Source: Marinobacterium jannaschii DSM 6295 (lineage in GTDB: Bacteria; Pseudomonadota; Gammaproteobacteria; Pseudomonadales; Balneatricaceae). Taken from it: a stretch of 64,000 nt of DNA. Below are positions 29,531 to 39,318 of the stretch, in pieces. Both the position numbers and the translations under genes were made by a program. The stretch lies in the NCBI RefSeq assembly GCF_000620085.1, contig NZ_JHVJ01000017.1, forward strand, positions 75,008 through 139,007, in the 5' to 3' direction. Within the stretch, counting starts at the first letter, position 1; each line of letters starts with the position of its first letter. The notes under the pieces are model-generated. The model saw nothing but the letters and a program-made list of their open reading frames with translations, did not search any database and was not told the DNA's origin.

Positions 29531-30253
29531 TCACTCCAGAGACAAAACAAGACCATCCATTACCAGGTCAGGACATAGCTCCCCTTCTCCGGCTAACTGG
29601 TAAAACAACTCACCATCCCCCCCGGTAATATAAAGGGCAACTGGTTCCTTATACTGCGCAAGCTCGCTAACGATACGTTGCTGCAGCGCCTGAAAGATGT
29701 AATTGACACCATGACTCACTGCAGCAGAAGTATCGGTGCCGGGCTCGACGCTGAACCGGGCGATATTCCGGTCGACGATCACCTCAGCGGTGTTGCTTAA
29801 CAGCGCCTGCTGCAGCAAGCGCAACCCGGGAATAATATAACCGCCCTGATGACAGCCGTCGGCAGCAACATAATCGACGGTGATGGCACTGCCGCAATCC
29901 ACCACACAACAGGCACTGCCCGCATGGTGATACGCCGCCAGCATTGCCAGCCAGCGATCCACCCCCATACGAGAGGGATCACTATAGCTATTGGTAACAC
30001 CCGCAGCCGCAGCCGCTGTTCTTGCGATCCGCGCCACCAGCCCCAGCTCCCGGGCGCAATACTCCGTTAGCCGCCGTTCAACCTCAGAACCGGCAACCGA
30101 TGCAATCCGCACTTCTGTTACAGCGGCCGTCCATTCGGCAGGCAGGCCTGCCTCTATGGAGGCCGTGAGCTGACGCCCGCAACAGAGCACCTTCCTGTCG
30201 TCCAGAAGGCGCCATTTTAAGAAGGTGTTTCCTACATCGATCTCGACAATCAT
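29531..30253 (-). CDS. coaX: Type III pantothenate kinase
   Basis: First enzyme of coenzyme A synthesis, an ASKHA-fold kinase insensitive to CoA feedback. The 240 residues include IDVGNTFLKWRL (phosphate 1), MGVDRWLAMLAAYH and VVDCGSAITVDYV (phosphate 2), the expected order. Its ATG overlaps the birA stop by one base (TGATG). The birA-coaX pair upstream of tRNA-tuf matches the Pseudomonas arrangement. Confidence 0.95.
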   Translation of the reverse strand: MIVEIDVGNTFLKWRLLDDRKVLCCGRQLTASIEAGLPAEWTAAVTEVRIASVAGSEVERRLTEYCARELGLVARIARTAAAAAGVTNSYSDPSRMGVDRWLAMLAAYHHAGSACCVVDCGSAITVDYVAADGCHQGGYIIPGLRLLQQALLSNTAEVIVDRNIARFSVEPGTDTSAAVSHGVNYIFQALQQRIVSELAQYKEPVALYITGGDGELFYQLAGEGELCPDLVMDGLVLSLE

Positions 30254-31224
30254 CAGGCTCTGCGTACGCTTATCTCACCGCCATGATAGGCTTTGGTTTC
30301 ACCTTCCCTTTCCAGCAACAGGGCCCCACTGCCGTTAACCCCACGACAGACGCCCTGTATAAGCTGATCCCCCAGCTGTAACTCCACCGGCAGCGACTGG
30401 AAAGCATTTGCCGCCATCCATTCCTCCGCAAAGGGTTCAAACCCGAACTGCTTGAAGCGGTCTAGCATCGGCACCAGTTCATTGAGTACTGCAGCCAACA
30501 GTTCATTGCGCGAAACGGTGCCGCCTTTGATGCTCTGAAGATCAGTCCAGGGCTGATCGATCGCTTCGGCCTGCTCTGGCTGCATCGCCACATTAAGGCC
30601 AATCCCGATAATCACCTGACACTCACCCGATGCATCGCCGGTCATCTCCAGCAGAATCCCCGCCAGCTTGGCATTTCCAAACAACAGGTCATTCGGCCAC
30701 TTCAGACCAACACCCTCGATCCCGCTCGCCGCCAGGGCTTTTTTCAGAGCCAGCCCCACGACCAGGCTAAGGCCTTCCAGTGCAGCGGCACCATGCTCAA
30801 AGCGCCACACCAGTGAGAAATAGAGGTTGCGGCCGAAAGGACTGACCCATTGCCGACCGCGACGTCCACGCCCGGCGGTCTGTTGTTCGGCCACAAACAG
30901 GCGACCGTGACAGTCCTGCCGCTGGCTCAGGCTCAGCGCCTCCAGATTGGTCGATTCCATCGACAGCTCCAGCGCCACTTCACCCAACTGACTGGCTGCT
31001 TCGGCCTTCAGCAGATCGCGTACTGCCGATATTTCCAGCAGATCCAGTCCACCGGGGAGGCGATAGCCGCGCCCTTTGACGCTATAGATCTCTACCCCCA
31101 GCTCTTCGACCTTACGGATCTGCTTCCAGATTGCGCTGCGACTCACCTGCAGCTGCTCACCCAACTCCCGACCTGAGTGAAAACGGCCATCGGCCAAAAC
31201 AGACAATAACGAACGAATCGTCAT
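30253..31224 (-). CDS. birA: Biotin-protein ligase and biotin operon repressor
   Basis: Attaches biotin to acetyl-CoA carboxylase carrier protein and, as holo-dimer, represses biotin genes. The 323-residue protein has an N-terminal winged helix (LGEQLQVSRSAIWKQIRKVEELG, about 22-44), the ligase loop GRGRRGRQW and KWPNDLLFGNAKLAGIL, and a C-terminal SH3-like domain. It is the long, DNA-binding form. Confidence 0.96.
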   Translation of the reverse strand: MTIRSLLSVLADGRFHSGRELGEQLQVSRSAIWKQIRKVEELGVEIYSVKGRGYRLPGGLDLLEISAVRDLLKAEAASQLGEVALELSMESTNLEALSLSQRQDCHGRLFVAEQQTAGRGRRGRQWVSPFGRNLYFSLVWRFEHGAAALEGLSLVVGLALKKALAASGIEGVGLKWPNDLLFGNAKLAGILLEMTGDASGECQVIIGIGLNVAMQPEQAEAIDQPWTDLQSIKGGTVSRNELLAAVLNELVPMLDRFKQFGFEPFAEEWMAANAFQSLPVELQLGDQLIQGVCRGVNGSGALLLEREGETKAYHGGEISVRRA

Positions 31225-31241
31225 ACTACATAGTCCTTTTA

Positions 31242-31745
31242 TCAGATACGGTCTAATACAATAAAGCTGTAGGGGTAGGGATTAGGTTCCTGCGCCGGAA
31301 AATCCTGCCGACCTACTTCCTGCCACTGCTGGCGGTCGAATTCAGGAAACCAGGCATCGCCCTTCACTTCCGCATGCACCTGAGTCAGGTAAAGACGGTC
31401 GGCCCGCGCCAGCGCCTGCTGATAGATCTGAGAGCCGCCGATCACCATCGCTTCCGCCGCGCCGTCGACCACGCACTGCGCTTCCGCCAGCTCAATCGCC
31501 TCATCCAGCCCGGATACGACCTTGATACCGGCGGCCGAGAACGCCGGATTCCGGCTGATCACTATATTGGTACGGCCCGGCAGCGGACGGCCGATAGACT
31601 CATAGGTTTTACGCCCCATAATAATAGGCTTGGCCATCGTGACCTGCTTGAAGTACCGCAGATCTTCCGACAGATGCCAGGGCAGTTTATTGTTGATACC
31701 GATCACCCGGTTTTCAGCCTGGGCGACGATAATTGCCAGCTTCAT
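31242..31745 (-). CDS. folA: Dihydrofolate reductase
   Basis: NADPH-dependent reduction of dihydrofolate to tetrahydrofolate. The 167-residue product has GINNKLPWHLSEDLRYFK near residues 17-34 with the acidic catalytic residue, IIMGRKTYESIGRPLPGR, and VIGGSQIYQQAL. It lies nine bases after thyA, a functional pair because thymidylate synthase generates dihydrofolate. Confidence 0.97.
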   Translation of the reverse strand: MKLAIIVAQAENRVIGINNKLPWHLSEDLRYFKQVTMAKPIIMGRKTYESIGRPLPGRTNIVISRNPAFSAAGIKVVSGLDEAIELAEAQCVVDGAAEAMVIGGSQIYQQALARADRLYLTQVHAEVKGDAWFPEFDRQQWQEVGRQDFPAQEPNPYPYSFIVLDRI

Positions 31746-31754
31746 GCTCTCTCC

Positions 31755-32597
31755 TTAAATAGATACTGCAGCACGGATAGCCGGATGGGGGTCATAGCCT
31801 TCCATCTCGAAATCTTCATACTGGTAATCAAAGATCGACGCCGGGCGACGTTTGATTACCAGTTTCGGCAGCGGGCGCGGCGTCCGCGTCAGCTGCTCAC
31901 TCACAATGGCCGGATCAGCCAGGTGATCCTGATACAGATGCACATCGCCAAACGTATGCACGAAATCTCCCACTTCCAGATCACACTGCTGCGCGATCAT
32001 ATGGGTCAACAACGCATAAGAGGCGATATTGAATGGCACACCGAGAAAGTAATCGGCACTGCGCTGATAGAGCTGACAACTTAAGCGGTTATTGGCCACA
32101 TAGAACTGGAACAGGGTATGGCAGGGTGGCAGCGCAGCCTTGCCATTCGCCACATTCTCATGCGGACTGACAGATTCATCAGGCAGATCTGCAGGATTCC
32201 AGCCACTGACTATCAGGCGGCGGGAATCGGGCTTAGCCTTGATCTGCTGGATCAGTTCGCTGATCTGATCGATCGTCGAGCCGTCCGGACAGGCCCAGGA
32301 GCGCCACTGCTTGCCATAGATAGGCCCGAGATCACCGTCCTCCAGCGCCCAGCCGTTCCAGATAGAGACACCGCGTTCCGCCAGCCAGTTGTTATTGGTG
32401 TTGCCATCGAGAAACCACAACAGCTCCAGGATGACCGACTTCAGGTGTACCTTCTTCGTCGTCAGCAACGGGAAGCCCTGTGAAAGATCAAACCGCAGCT
32501 GCCGGCCAAACACCGAGCGCGTACCTGTGCCCGTCCGGTCACCCTTATCAGTGCCGTTATCCCGAATGTCCTGCATCAGCGCCAGGTACTGTTGCAT
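31755..32597 (-). CDS. thyA: Thymidylate synthase
   Basis: Methylates dUMP to dTMP. The 280-residue product has the nucleophile Cys159 in [12 protein letters not shown], followed by [23 protein letters not shown]. It is about 16 residues longer than the E. coli enzyme through an insertion before the catalytic region. The ATG at 32597 has GAGG at good spacing; a TTG four codons upstream is also open. It sits between lgt and folA. Confidence 0.97.
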   Translation of the reverse strand: MQQYLALMQDIRDNGTDKGDRTGTGTRSVFGRQLRFDLSQGFPLLTTKKVHLKSVILELLWFLDGNTNNNWLAERGVSIWNGWALEDGDLGPIYGKQWRSWACPDGSTIDQISELIQQIKAKPDSRRLIVSGWNPADLPDESVSPHENVANGKAALPPCHTLFQFYVANNRLSCQLYQRSADYFLGVPFNIASYALLTHMIAQQCDLEVGDFVHTFGDVHLYQDHLADPAIVSEQLTRTPRPLPKLVIKRRPASIFDYQYEDFEMEGYDPHPAIRAAVSI

Positions 32598-32624
32598 CTG
32601 TAACCTCAAGAAAGAAAATTAAAA

Positions 32625-33425
32625 TCAATTTGTCGCAGATTTTACACCACGCGACAAAGCGATAGCTAATAACGCCCCGCCAATCAGGATCATCGGCAGC
32701 GAAAGCAGCTGTCCCTTGGTCACCCAGCCCCAGGCGATATAGCCAATATGGGCATCCGGTTCACGCACCAGCTCAACCAGACTGCGGAAACTGCCGTACA
32801 GCAGCAGGAACAATCCCGATGCGGCCATACGGGGACGCGGCTTACTGCTGAACCACCATAGCACAACGAACATCACCAGCCCTTCCAGCACGAACTCATA
32901 CAGCTGCGAAGGGTGACGGGGCAGGCCATCTCCGGCACGCGGAAAGATCACCGCCCAGGAAAGGTCTGTCGTACGCCCCCATAACTCACCGCCGATAAAG
33001 TTACCGACACGACCGGCACCCAGCCCGATCGGCACCAGCGGCGCGACGAAATCGCCCATCTCAAACAGCGTTTTCTGATGCTTACGCCCCCAGAACCAGA
33101 TCACCGCCACCACCCCCAGCAAGCCACCGTGGAAGGACATTCCCCCCTCCCAGACCGCAAACAGCCATAACGGGTCCGCCAGAAACTGATCGAAGTTATA
33201 GAACAACACATAACCGAAACGCCCGCCGAGCACGACGCCCATTGCTCCCCAGAAGATCAGGTCAGATACCTGCTCCTCAGTCCAGCCCGAGCCCGGCTGG
33301 CGGGCGCGGTAGCAGCCCAGCCACCAGGCGGCAGCGAAACCGATCAGATACATCAGGCCATACCAGTGAACCTGCAGTACGCCCAGATCCAGCGCGATCG
33401 GATCTATATCATGCACCCAGTACAT
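32625..33425 (-). CDS. lgt: Prolipoprotein diacylglyceryl transferase
   Basis: Inner membrane enzyme that transfers diacylglycerol to the lipobox Cys of prolipoproteins. The 266 residues form about seven hydrophobic helices and contain SFHGGLLG, the Lgt signature [16 protein letters not shown], and [12 protein letters not shown]. The lgt-thyA-folA order is common in gammaproteobacteria. Confidence 0.97.
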   Translation of the reverse strand: MYWVHDIDPIALDLGVLQVHWYGLMYLIGFAAAWWLGCYRARQPGSGWTEEQVSDLIFWGAMGVVLGGRFGYVLFYNFDQFLADPLWLFAVWEGGMSFHGGLLGVVAVIWFWGRKHQKTLFEMGDFVAPLVPIGLGAGRVGNFIGGELWGRTTDLSWAVIFPRAGDGLPRHPSQLYEFVLEGLVMFVVLWWFSSKPRPRMAASGLFLLLYGSFRSLVELVREPDAHIGYIAWGWVTKGQLLSLPMILIGGALLAIALSRGVKSATN

Positions 33426-33434
33426 CGTGACTCC

Positions 33435-34235
33435 TTAAAACAGGTTGCTGTAGATAAAACGCCCGCCGACAAACAGCAGGAACAATGCAAAAATCCGCTT
33501 CAGCTTATCCGCCGGCAGGCTATGCGCCAGCCTGGCACCGACCTTGGCAAACTGAGAGCTGGTAATGACAATGCCGATAAAGGCCGGCAGATAAACATAA
33601 CCTAAACTCCACTGCGGCAGCGCCGGATTACCCCAGCCCTCCGGGATATTTGCCAGCGCCCCCATCACGGCAATAGGCAGGCCGCAAGCGGCCGATGTCG
33701 CCACGGCCTGCTGCATCTGCACCTGTCGCCAGCTCAGGTAGGGTACGGTCAGGGTCCCGCCGCCAATGCCGAACATTGAAGATACCCAGCCAATCACGCC
33801 GCCGGCGATCCCCAGTTCCCGCTTGCCGGGCGTTACGTGACCGGCCGCTGGTTTCAGATTCAGCGCCATCTGCAGCGCCACACAGAGTGCGAAGATACCC
33901 AGCGCTATCTGCAGGTAGTTACCCGGTAACTGTCCGGCCGTCTTCACCCCGAGAAAAGCCCCCAGCAGTATCCCCAACGCCAACGGCCGGAACAGCTGCC
34001 AACGTACCGCCCCGCGCTTATGATGGGCACGGACAGAACTCAGGGAGGTTACTACGATGGTGGCCAGTGATGTGGCCACTGCCATATGGGTCAGGATATC
34101 CGCCGACATCCCCTGCAATTCGAAGGAGAACACCAGGACCGGCACGATCAACAATCCGCCGCCGATGCCAAACAGTCCCGCCACGACACCGGCAAAGGCA
34201 CCCAGAACAAGGTAGAGTAATATGGTTGTCAGCAT
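33435..34235 (-). CDS. TauE/SafE-family sulfite exporter-like permease
   Basis: A 266-residue inner membrane protein with about eight hydrophobic segments and two related Gly-rich motifs, GLFGIGGGLLIVPVL near the N terminus and SSMFGIGGGTLTVPYL in the middle, typical of TauE/SafE permeases. The family has been linked to export of sulfite or organosulfur compounds, but the substrate here is unknown. It precedes lgt by nine bases. Confidence 0.88.
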   Translation of the reverse strand: MLTTILLYLVLGAFAGVVAGLFGIGGGLLIVPVLVFSFELQGMSADILTHMAVATSLATIVVTSLSSVRAHHKRGAVRWQLFRPLALGILLGAFLGVKTAGQLPGNYLQIALGIFALCVALQMALNLKPAAGHVTPGKRELGIAGGVIGWVSSMFGIGGGTLTVPYLSWRQVQMQQAVATSAACGLPIAVMGALANIPEGWGNPALPQWSLGYVYLPAFIGIVITSSQFAKVGARLAHSLPADKLKRIFALFLLFVGGRFIYSNLF

Positions 34236-34306
34236 CGCTGCTGTCCCGAAGTTATGAAATTAGGCTAACTATATTAGCTTTCCTTATAAACGATGGAAAC
34301 GAAACG

Positions 34307-35125
34307 ATGTGTTTGATCAGCCTTGCCTGGCAGCTACACCCCGATTATCCCCTGGTCCTGCTGGCTAACCGGGATGAGTTCTATGACCGGCCAACCGCCC
34401 ATCTGCAGTACTGGGAGGATCATCCTCAATTGCTCGCAGGCAGGGATCTGCAACAGGGAGGTACCTGGCTCGGCCTGTCGCGGCAGGGACGGCTGGCGGC
34501 GGTCACCAATTTCAGGAATGGACAGCGGGAACAGGATAAGCGCTCCCGGGGCGACCTGACGCGATCCTTCCTCTGCTCGGCGCTGCCAGCCGAAGACTGG
34601 ATCCAGCGCCACCAGGCAGAGTTTGACCAGTATGGCGGTTTTAATCTGCTGCTGGGTGACAGCCAGGGACTTTGGTATTGCAGCAACCGGACCCCGGGTT
34701 ACCGCAAGCTTGAACCTGGAATTTACGGGATGAGCAATGCATTGCTGGATACCCCCTGGCCTAAGCTGCAACAACTCAAACAGCGGCTGGGAGAGGCGAT
34801 AGCGCACGGGGCGCTTGAGGAAGATCAGCTGCTGCAGATGATGCGCAACGAACAGACCTTTGCCGATCAGCTGCTGCCCGATACCGGTATCAGTCTGCCG
34901 TGGGAGCGCAGCCTGTCAGCCTGCTTTATTCGTCTGGAAAATTACGGCACCCGTGCCAGCAGCCTGGTCACCCAGAGCAGCAGCGGTCAGGTCCGTTTTA
35001 TCGAGCAACGTTTTGATGCCAGCGGCAGCGCCGGGCGCAGCGCAATAGAACTTCAGGGCTTTACCCTGGGCTCGGACACACTGTGTGACCAGAGCAACCT
35101 CAGTCCGGCATTACTGGGCGGTTAA
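34307..35125 (+). CDS. NRDE (TANGO2-like) family protein
   Basis: A 272-residue member of the NRDE family. It begins MCLISLAW and carries the family-naming motif LLANRDEFYDRPT (about 20-32), then GGTWLGLSRQGRLAAVTNFR. Family members are annotated in lipid metabolism or heme handling in eukaryotes, with no settled bacterial role. The initiator Met is followed by Cys, as in Ntn-hydrolase-like relatives. The end overlaps convergent ptsP by 26 bases. Confidence 0.88.
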   Translation: MCLISLAWQLHPDYPLVLLANRDEFYDRPTAHLQYWEDHPQLLAGRDLQQGGTWLGLSRQGRLAAVTNFRNGQREQDKRSRGDLTRSFLCSALPAEDWIQRHQAEFDQYGGFNLLLGDSQGLWYCSNRTPGYRKLEPGIYGMSNALLDTPWPKLQQLKQRLGEAIAHGALEEDQLLQMMRNEQTFADQLLPDTGISLPWERSLSACFIRLENYGTRASSLVTQSSSGQVRFIEQRFDASGSAGRSAIELQGFTLGSDTLCDQSNLSPALLGG

Positions 35126-37367
35126 ACTGTGACATACCCAGTTCGTTCAGGCGTTGCTGCAACAGGTTCTGAATCGCATCGGCATCGTCCATCGCCATCA
35201 CGGTCGCCAGCAGACGGTTAGCCTGCTCCAGGCTGACCATGCGGATCGCCGACTTGATCTTCGGCAGGTTGGTCGCATTCATCGACAACACATCGTAGCC
35301 CATCGCCATCAGCAGCAAGGCCCCGGCCGGATCAGCCGCCATCTCACCACAGATCGAAACCGGTACATTTTCCTTGTGCGCCTCTTTGGCAATAAAGGCC
35401 AGCGCTCGCAGCATCGCCGGATGGTAAGAGACGTAGAGGTTGGCCACGCGCGGGTTATTGCGGTCGACCGCCAGCAGGTACTGGGTCAGGTCATTGGAGC
35501 CTACCGAGATAAAACCGACCCGGCGGGCAAAGCGGCGCACCTGGTAGATCGCGGCCGGCACCTCCACCATCACACCGACCTCCGGACGCTCGATCTCATG
35601 CCCCTCGTCCAGCAACTCCTGCAGGGCTCGATCGATCTGGCGATTAGCCTCATCCACTTCATGCACGCTGGTCACCATCGGTAGCATGATACGCAGGTTG
35701 CCGAAGCCTTCATTGGCGCGCAGCATCGCCCGCACCTGCACCAGGAAGATCTCCGGATGGTCCAGCGTTACACGGATACCACGCCAGCCCAGGAACGGGT
35801 TCTCCTCCTCAATCGGGAAATAGGGTAAGGCCTTGTCACCGCCGATATCCAGGGTACGCATCGTCACCGGACGCGGATAGAACGCCTCCAGCTGGCGGCG
35901 ATAGGTGAGGTACTGTTCATGCTCACTGGGGAAGAAGTCGCGGATCATAAAGGGTACTTCGGTCCGGTACAGCCCGATTCCCTCAGCGCCACGCTCCAGC
36001 GAGCGCGCCACATCCGCTACCAGGCCGGTATTTACCCACAATGGCATACGGTAACCATCGGTGGTTTCGGCCGGCAGATCTTTCAACGTGCCCAGCTCTG
36101 CCGCCATCTCCTGCTCACCGCGGATAATATCCTGGTAGCCACTGCGCAGATCTTCACCGGGACTGACATAGATGCGCCCGGAATGACCATCGACGATCAC
36201 TTCGCGGCCATCGATCCGGGTCGCCGGCAGATCCAGCGCCCCCATGACCGTGGGAATACCCATCGACCGGGCGAGAATGGCAGAATGGGAGTTGCCCGAG
36301 CCGTGTACCGAGACCAGCCCTACCAGCCGCTCACAGGGCACTTCACCCAGCATCGCCGGTGTCACTTCCTCCGCCACCAGAATGGTCTGCTCGGGAAATT
36401 CCACGTCGACCGGGCCGGACTCCTGCATATGCGCCAGCACCCGGCGGCCGAGATCGCGGATATCGCTGGCACGCTCACGCAGATAGGGATCATCCATCAG
36501 CGAGAACTGTCTGACATGTTCACTCACCACCTGTCGCAACGCGCCCTGGGCCCAGTTACCGGCCTTTATCTGTTCAACCACCTCCCCGGCCAGAGCATTG
36601 TCATCCAGCATCCGCAGGTAGACATCAAACAGCGCCTGCTCCTCGGAGCGCAGGCGCTGTGCCAGGGTACGGCCCACTACCTTGATATCGCGCCGCACCG
36701 AGGCCAGAGCAGCCTCGAAACGCTCGATCTCCTGATCGATATCCCGCGCCACCTTATCCGGCACCGCATCCAGATCTGCCGGCGGCGCGATTACCACTAC
36801 CGTGCCGATCGCGACCCCGGGTGAACCGGCAATACCGTCGAACCGGCTCTCCAGGTCACCGCCTTCATCCTGCCCTTTCAGCAGCCCGGTGGCTTCCGCA
36901 TGGGCAATAACACCGGCCAGCTGGGCCGACAGGGTGACCAGAAAAGCCTCTTCGCTCTCATCGAAACGGCGTTTCTCCTGCTGTTGGACCACCAGCACGC
37001 CCACGACTTCACGATGATGGATCACCGGCACACCGAGGAAGGCGTGGAACTGCTCCTCACCGGTATTTTCCAGCAGCACAAACTTCGGGTGGTTGGAGGC
37101 GTTTTCAAGGTTGATCGGCTCGGCACGCTTGCCGACCATACCGATCAGTCCCTCGGACGACGCCAGCCCGGCGTGCCCCACAGCCGCCTTGTTCAGGCCC
37201 TGGGTAGCCGCCAGGACATAACGTTCGCGGGGGCTGTCATAGAGATAGACCGAGCACATGTCGGTACGCATCGCCCGCTGAATGCGTCGTACGATCAGAT
37301 CAAGCACCGACTCCAGGTCCGGAGCCGTACTTACCTCCTGCACGATCTTGCGTAAAACATCCAGCAT
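35100..37367 (-). CDS. ptsP: Phosphoenolpyruvate-protein phosphotransferase PtsP (EI-Ntr)
   Basis: First component of the nitrogen phosphotransferase relay (EI-Ntr to NPr to EIIA-Ntr). The 755-residue protein has an N-terminal GAF domain (about 1-160) absent from sugar EI, then the swivel domain with the phosphoryl-accepting His in GSGNSHSAILARSMG, and the PEP-binding TIM barrel with GLYRTEVPFM, GSNDLTQYLLAVDR and the catalytic Cys in SICGEMAAD. It follows rppH by 19 bases, the conserved rppH-ptsP pair. Confidence 0.97.
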   Translation of the reverse strand: MLDVLRKIVQEVSTAPDLESVLDLIVRRIQRAMRTDMCSVYLYDSPRERYVLAATQGLNKAAVGHAGLASSEGLIGMVGKRAEPINLENASNHPKFVLLENTGEEQFHAFLGVPVIHHREVVGVLVVQQQEKRRFDESEEAFLVTLSAQLAGVIAHAEATGLLKGQDEGGDLESRFDGIAGSPGVAIGTVVVIAPPADLDAVPDKVARDIDQEIERFEAALASVRRDIKVVGRTLAQRLRSEEQALFDVYLRMLDDNALAGEVVEQIKAGNWAQGALRQVVSEHVRQFSLMDDPYLRERASDIRDLGRRVLAHMQESGPVDVEFPEQTILVAEEVTPAMLGEVPCERLVGLVSVHGSGNSHSAILARSMGIPTVMGALDLPATRIDGREVIVDGHSGRIYVSPGEDLRSGYQDIIRGEQEMAAELGTLKDLPAETTDGYRMPLWVNTGLVADVARSLERGAEGIGLYRTEVPFMIRDFFPSEHEQYLTYRRQLEAFYPRPVTMRTLDIGGDKALPYFPIEEENPFLGWRGIRVTLDHPEIFLVQVRAMLRANEGFGNLRIMLPMVTSVHEVDEANRQIDRALQELLDEGHEIERPEVGVMVEVPAAIYQVRRFARRVGFISVGSNDLTQYLLAVDRNNPRVANLYVSYHPAMLRALAFIAKEAHKENVPVSICGEMAADPAGALLLMAMGYDVLSMNATNLPKIKSAIRMVSLEQANRLLATVMAMDDADAIQNLLQQRLNELGMSQFNRPVMPD

Positions 37368-37386
37368 TAGCGACTATCTCCTTTTT

Positions 37387-37878
37387 CTAATTATTGAGCA
37401 CTATTGCACGTGTCAGTTTAGGCGATAACTCGCGCATCGCCTTACGGTAGACTTCGCGCTTGAATGCCACCACCTGTCCCAGCGGATACCAATAGCTGAC
37501 CCAGCGCCAGCCATCAAACTCGGGCGTATCCGAATGGTTAAAGGATACGGCTTCATCATTTTTCAGCATCCGCAGCAAATACCACTTCTGCTTTTGTCCC
37601 ACACATACCGGTAGCGAATGACGCCGGATCATGCGTTTGGGTAAGCGGTAACGCAGCCAGCCGCGTGTTACGGCCAGTATCTCTACGTCATCCCTGGTCA
37701 GGCCGACCTCTTCCTGCAGTTCACGATACATCGCCTCTTCAGGAGTTTCGTCGTCGTTTATGCCCCCTTGCGGAAACTGCCAGGCATCCTGACCGATCCG
37801 CTTTGCCCAAAGAACCTGACCCAGCGAGTTAGCCAGAATGATACCGACATTCGGTCTGAACCCATCTGAATCGATCAC
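37387..37878 (-). CDS. rppH: RNA pyrophosphohydrolase RppH
   Basis: Removes pyrophosphate from 5'-triphosphorylated mRNA and so starts 5'-end-dependent decay. The 163-residue protein has the Nudix box [20 protein letters not shown] at residues 38-57, and the N terminus [11 protein letters not shown]. It lies directly upstream of ptsP. Confidence 0.97.
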   Translation of the reverse strand: MIDSDGFRPNVGIILANSLGQVLWAKRIGQDAWQFPQGGINDDETPEEAMYRELQEEVGLTRDDVEILAVTRGWLRYRLPKRMIRRHSLPVCVGQKQKWYLLRMLKNDEAVSFNHSDTPEFDGWRWVSYWYPLGQVVAFKREVYRKAMRELSPKLTRAIVLNN

Positions 37879-38035
37879 ATCAAAAATCCCAATAAGCTTT
37901 CAGGCTATTGTTCCATACTTTTTTCTAACTCGGCAAATTACTGCTTGTAACAAACCCGGCGCGGTCGCCGATTGCATTGCGGGTAGCAGCTATCTATATT
38001 GGGCCACATCATTAACGGTATGCAGGAGAGCGGCT

Positions 38036-38689
38036 TTGCGCTTAGCTATCTTTGATCTGGACAACACACTGCTGAACGGCGACAGCGATCATGCCTGGGG
38101 AGAGTTTCTCTGCCAGAAGGGTATCGTCGACAGCGAAGAGTACCGTCGCGCTAACGATTACTTCTATCAGCAGTACAAACAGGCCTCGCTGGATATTTTC
38201 GAGTTTCTCGAATTTGCCCTGAAACCGCTGGCGCAGCTCGATATGACACAGCTGCAGGCACTGCACAGTGAATTTATGGCGACCGTAGTGGCCGATATGA
38301 TGCTGCCAAAGGCACAGGCCCTGCTGCAGCAACACCGCGATCAGGGCGACTTCCTGCTGATCATTACCGCCACCAACCGCTTTGTCACCGGCCCGATCTG
38401 TGAAGCGCTGGGGGTCGACGATGTCCTGGCGACCGAACCGGAGGTGGTCGATGGCCAGTACAGCGGCAAGGTCGCGGGTACTCCCTGCTTCCAGGACGGC
38501 AAGGTTGAACGCCTCAACAGCTGGCTGGCAGAGCATGGCCACAGCCTGGAGGACAGCTACTTTTACAGCGATTCACGTAACGACCTGCCGCTGCTGCTGA
38601 AAGTGGAGCATCCGGTCGCCGTTAACCCGGATGAAGCGCTGGATGCCCATGCCAGGGAGCACGGCTGGCCGGTACTGGACCTGCGTTAA
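38036..38689 (+). CDS. HAD-family phosphatase (SerB-like, IB subfamily)
   Basis: A 217-residue HAD hydrolase with motif I FDLDNTLL (Asp7 and Asp9), motif II ITATNRF, and motif III/IV KVERLNSWL...YSDSRNDLPLL. HAD-IB proteins of this type include phosphoserine phosphatase relatives and cicA-like proteins; the substrate is unknown. No ATG gives a family-like start, so I chose the TTG at 38036, preceded by GGAGAG at good spacing. It is divergent from rppH. Confidence 0.85.
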   Translation: MRLAIFDLDNTLLNGDSDHAWGEFLCQKGIVDSEEYRRANDYFYQQYKQASLDIFEFLEFALKPLAQLDMTQLQALHSEFMATVVADMMLPKAQALLQQHRDQGDFLLIITATNRFVTGPICEALGVDDVLATEPEVVDGQYSGKVAGTPCFQDGKVERLNSWLAEHGHSLEDSYFYSDSRNDLPLLLKVEHPVAVNPDEALDAHAREHGWPVLDLR

Positions 38690-38707
38690 ACCTTCAGCTG
38701 CCGCAAC

Positions 38708-38746
38708 AAAAAAGCCGCAACGGAAAACACCGTTGCGGCTTTTTTC
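38708..38746. terminator. Bidirectional terminator
   Basis: A 9-bp perfect stem (GCCGCAACG/CGTTGCGGC) with an 8-base loop, flanked by A and T runs. It serves the HAD gene on the plus strand and the CBS gene on the minus strand. Confidence 0.9.
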
Positions 38747-38782
38747 TGCCCTGACAGATCATACAGGCATGATCGTCCTCAC

Positions 38783-39190
38783 TCAGGCTACGGTTTTACA
38801 GGTTTTCAGAGCATGATTCAGCTCGCGCATAATATGCCCGCGGGTAATCACTCCCAGTAACACCCCTTCCCGGATAACAGGGTAAACCTTTGGCTTAGCC
38901 CCCATCATCATCTGTGCCAGATCGATAATACTGTCGCCCGGCGAGACGGTCAGCGGCTGCTTATGCATCATATCCGCCACCAGCGCCCGGCTGTCACAGT
39001 GATAACTGCCTTTAATCAGAAAGGGGATACAGTCATGCTCCGAAAGAAATCCAACAACATGCAGATGATCATCCACCACCGGCAGTCCCGTCATATCAGC
39101 GTCGAGAATCAGATCTACTGCCTGAGACAGGTTCATCTCTGGCCGCAACGGGGTTATAACCGGATGGATCATCTCATTAACCAGATACAT
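38783..39190 (-). CDS. CBS-domain pair protein
   Basis: A 135-residue protein made of two CBS domains only. The first includes ADMTGLPVVDDHLHVVGFLSEHD, the second KVYPVIREGVLLGVITRGHIM. CBS pairs bind adenosine nucleotides and act as energy sensors; the partner is unknown. The ATG has AGGA upstream. It is monocistronic, with a terminator after it. Confidence 0.88.
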   Translation of the reverse strand: MYLVNEMIHPVITPLRPEMNLSQAVDLILDADMTGLPVVDDHLHVVGFLSEHDCIPFLIKGSYHCDSRALVADMMHKQPLTVSPGDSIIDLAQMMMGAKPKVYPVIREGVLLGVITRGHIMRELNHALKTCKTVA

Positions 39191-39318
39191 GGGCTTATCC
39201 TCTTCTTATCTCACCTTCAGTTTGGCAGACAGGAGAGCAATAAAACCAATGTGATCTGGCTATAAAGAATATAACTTCAGACTATAAACAGCCTTAGCCG
39301 CCCAGAGAGACGGCCGCA